In this document: positions 63,512 through 64,000 of the stretch, one piece after another
How the letters are laid out: each line of letters opens with the position of its first letter
How positions within the stretch are numbered: the stretch's first letter is position 1
Assembly: GCF_003788585.1 (NCBI RefSeq)
Contig: NZ_AYKG01000068.1
Location: 29,503-93,502, forward strand
Source: Salinisphaera japonica YTM-1
GTDB lineage: Bacteria > Pseudomonadota > Gammaproteobacteria > Nevskiales > Salinisphaeraceae
Reading direction: 5' to 3'
Length of the DNA: 64,000 bases
The notes under the pieces: generated by a model
Told to the model about the DNA's origin: nothing
Databases searched by the model: none
The model's input: the letters and a program-made list of their open reading frames with translations, nothing else
Made by a program: the position numbers and the translations under genes

Positions 63512-63538
63512 AAGGGGACAGCGATGAGCTGTCCCCTT
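63512..63538 (+). terminator. Strong hairpin, likely terminator
   Basis: AAGGGGACAGC at 63512-63522 pairs perfectly with GCTGTCCCCTT at 63528-63538, five-base loop. No long T-tract follows. It ends the gene at 63103. Confidence 0.6.
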
Positions 63539-63665
63539 CCCGTGCCTCGCAGCTTAGACGACCCAGCGAATTCGGACAGCTTAGGAAGACGGCTTGGAAT
63601 TCAATTTAGCATTCCGATAGCGAACGTAGACCGTGCGAGGTTAAGGCTTTTTATGGCCTTCGTAA

Positions 63666-63802
63666 TGAGGGTGTAGACAAACCTTGTAAGCCGCTGAATA
63701 AACGCGTGTTTCTCGAACTGGGCTTTTGAAGCCGATTTCGGAAAAAGGGAATAAAGTCAGAAGGTTACTACGGCGCTTCCTTTGAATTTATCTACACCCT
63801 CA
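63666..63802. mobile_element. 137-bp MITE-like element
   Basis: TGAGGGTGTAGACAAA at 63666-63681 and TTTATCTACACCCTCA at 63787-63802 are inverted repeats matching at 15 of 16 positions. Nothing inside encodes a protein. No clear target-site duplication is seen. Confidence 0.65.
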
Positions 63803-63848
63803 ATGTATATAAGGATCTATTCACACACTTACACATGAGCCTTAAGAG

Positions 63849-63962
63849 GTGATTCCTATCTCTGGCATCGGTGAAACTGCCCGGCAAGTCGGAATGTCCG
63901 TCGATACGCTGCGTTATTACGAGAAAATTGGGCTGTTGTCCCTGAGGGTTCCCCACAAATAG
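63849..63962 (+). pseudogene. Truncated MerR-family regulator
   Basis: From a GTG at 63849: ISGIGETARQVGMSVDTLRY, then YEKIGLL, the first half of a MerR DNA-binding domain. After GLLS the sequence becomes LRVPHK and stops at 63962, and the expected continuation (after the first helix) is missing. The change near 63937-63942 looks like an insertion or deletion junction; whatever follows continues past the window. Confidence 0.7.
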
Positions 63963-64000
63963 CGCTGCATTAACAGCGAGTTATCGCTGTTCGAGGGTAG

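Overview
The window is high-GC DNA (by eye about 60-65%) and is largely the backbone of a PFGI-1/ICEclc-type integrative conjugative element with a genomic-island-class (MPF_G) type IV secretion system, followed by cargo. Gene families and codon use fit a gammaproteobacterium, perhaps a marine or halophilic one such as Salinisphaera; the genus is a guess.

Layout. 1-889: an IS481-family transposase cut by the window edge. 1244-12551: maintenance and DNA-processing genes (AlpA, ParA, ParB, a frameshifted DUF2857 gene, a STY4528-type replication protein, PFL_4669, DUF3158, SSB, a Cys-rich peptide, topoisomerase III). The STY4528 gene carries what looks like a replication origin inside its own coding sequence: iterons, a consensus DnaA box and an AT-rich stretch. 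A 17-bp palindrome (TGGCCACASTGTGGCCA) is repeated ten times between 6126 and 10336. 12689-33662: the conjugation operon, one gene after another with ATGA-type overlaps, from PilL to TraG, including coupling protein TraD and ATPase TraC. No relaxase or integrase is present in the window.

33688-41410 is a stability and defence region: a Phd/PIN pair, a ParD orphan with a ParE remnant, a ParDE pair, and a RES/Xre toxin-antitoxin locus whose toxin gene is split by an insert. The insert carries an OLD-family nuclease and a UvrD-like helicase, a Gabija-like anti-phage pair, flanked by two related IS/MITE-like repeats. 41662-45548 holds seven genes (including an ArdB/KlcA antirestriction protein and RadC), each behind the same structured 5' leader, probably the radC RNA motif. 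They look like a co-regulated set of establishment or anti-defence genes. 45795-48937 holds a cupin-like gene, a PH-domain membrane protein, a DsbG-like protein and small ORFs.

49229-62058 is a metal-resistance block: CueR, a ferredoxin/flavin reductase (frameshifted), CopA with a CueR operator, a CzcCBA-type RND efflux system, and an RcnR/DmeR-like repressor with a CDF exporter. The right end (62059-64000) is eroded: a CDF N-terminal remnant, two small exported proteins, a 137-bp MITE-like element and a truncated MerR gene.

At least five genes carry apparent single-base frameshifts, several at short G/C runs. This is either real decay or indel error in the assembly, and it affects how those entries should be read.
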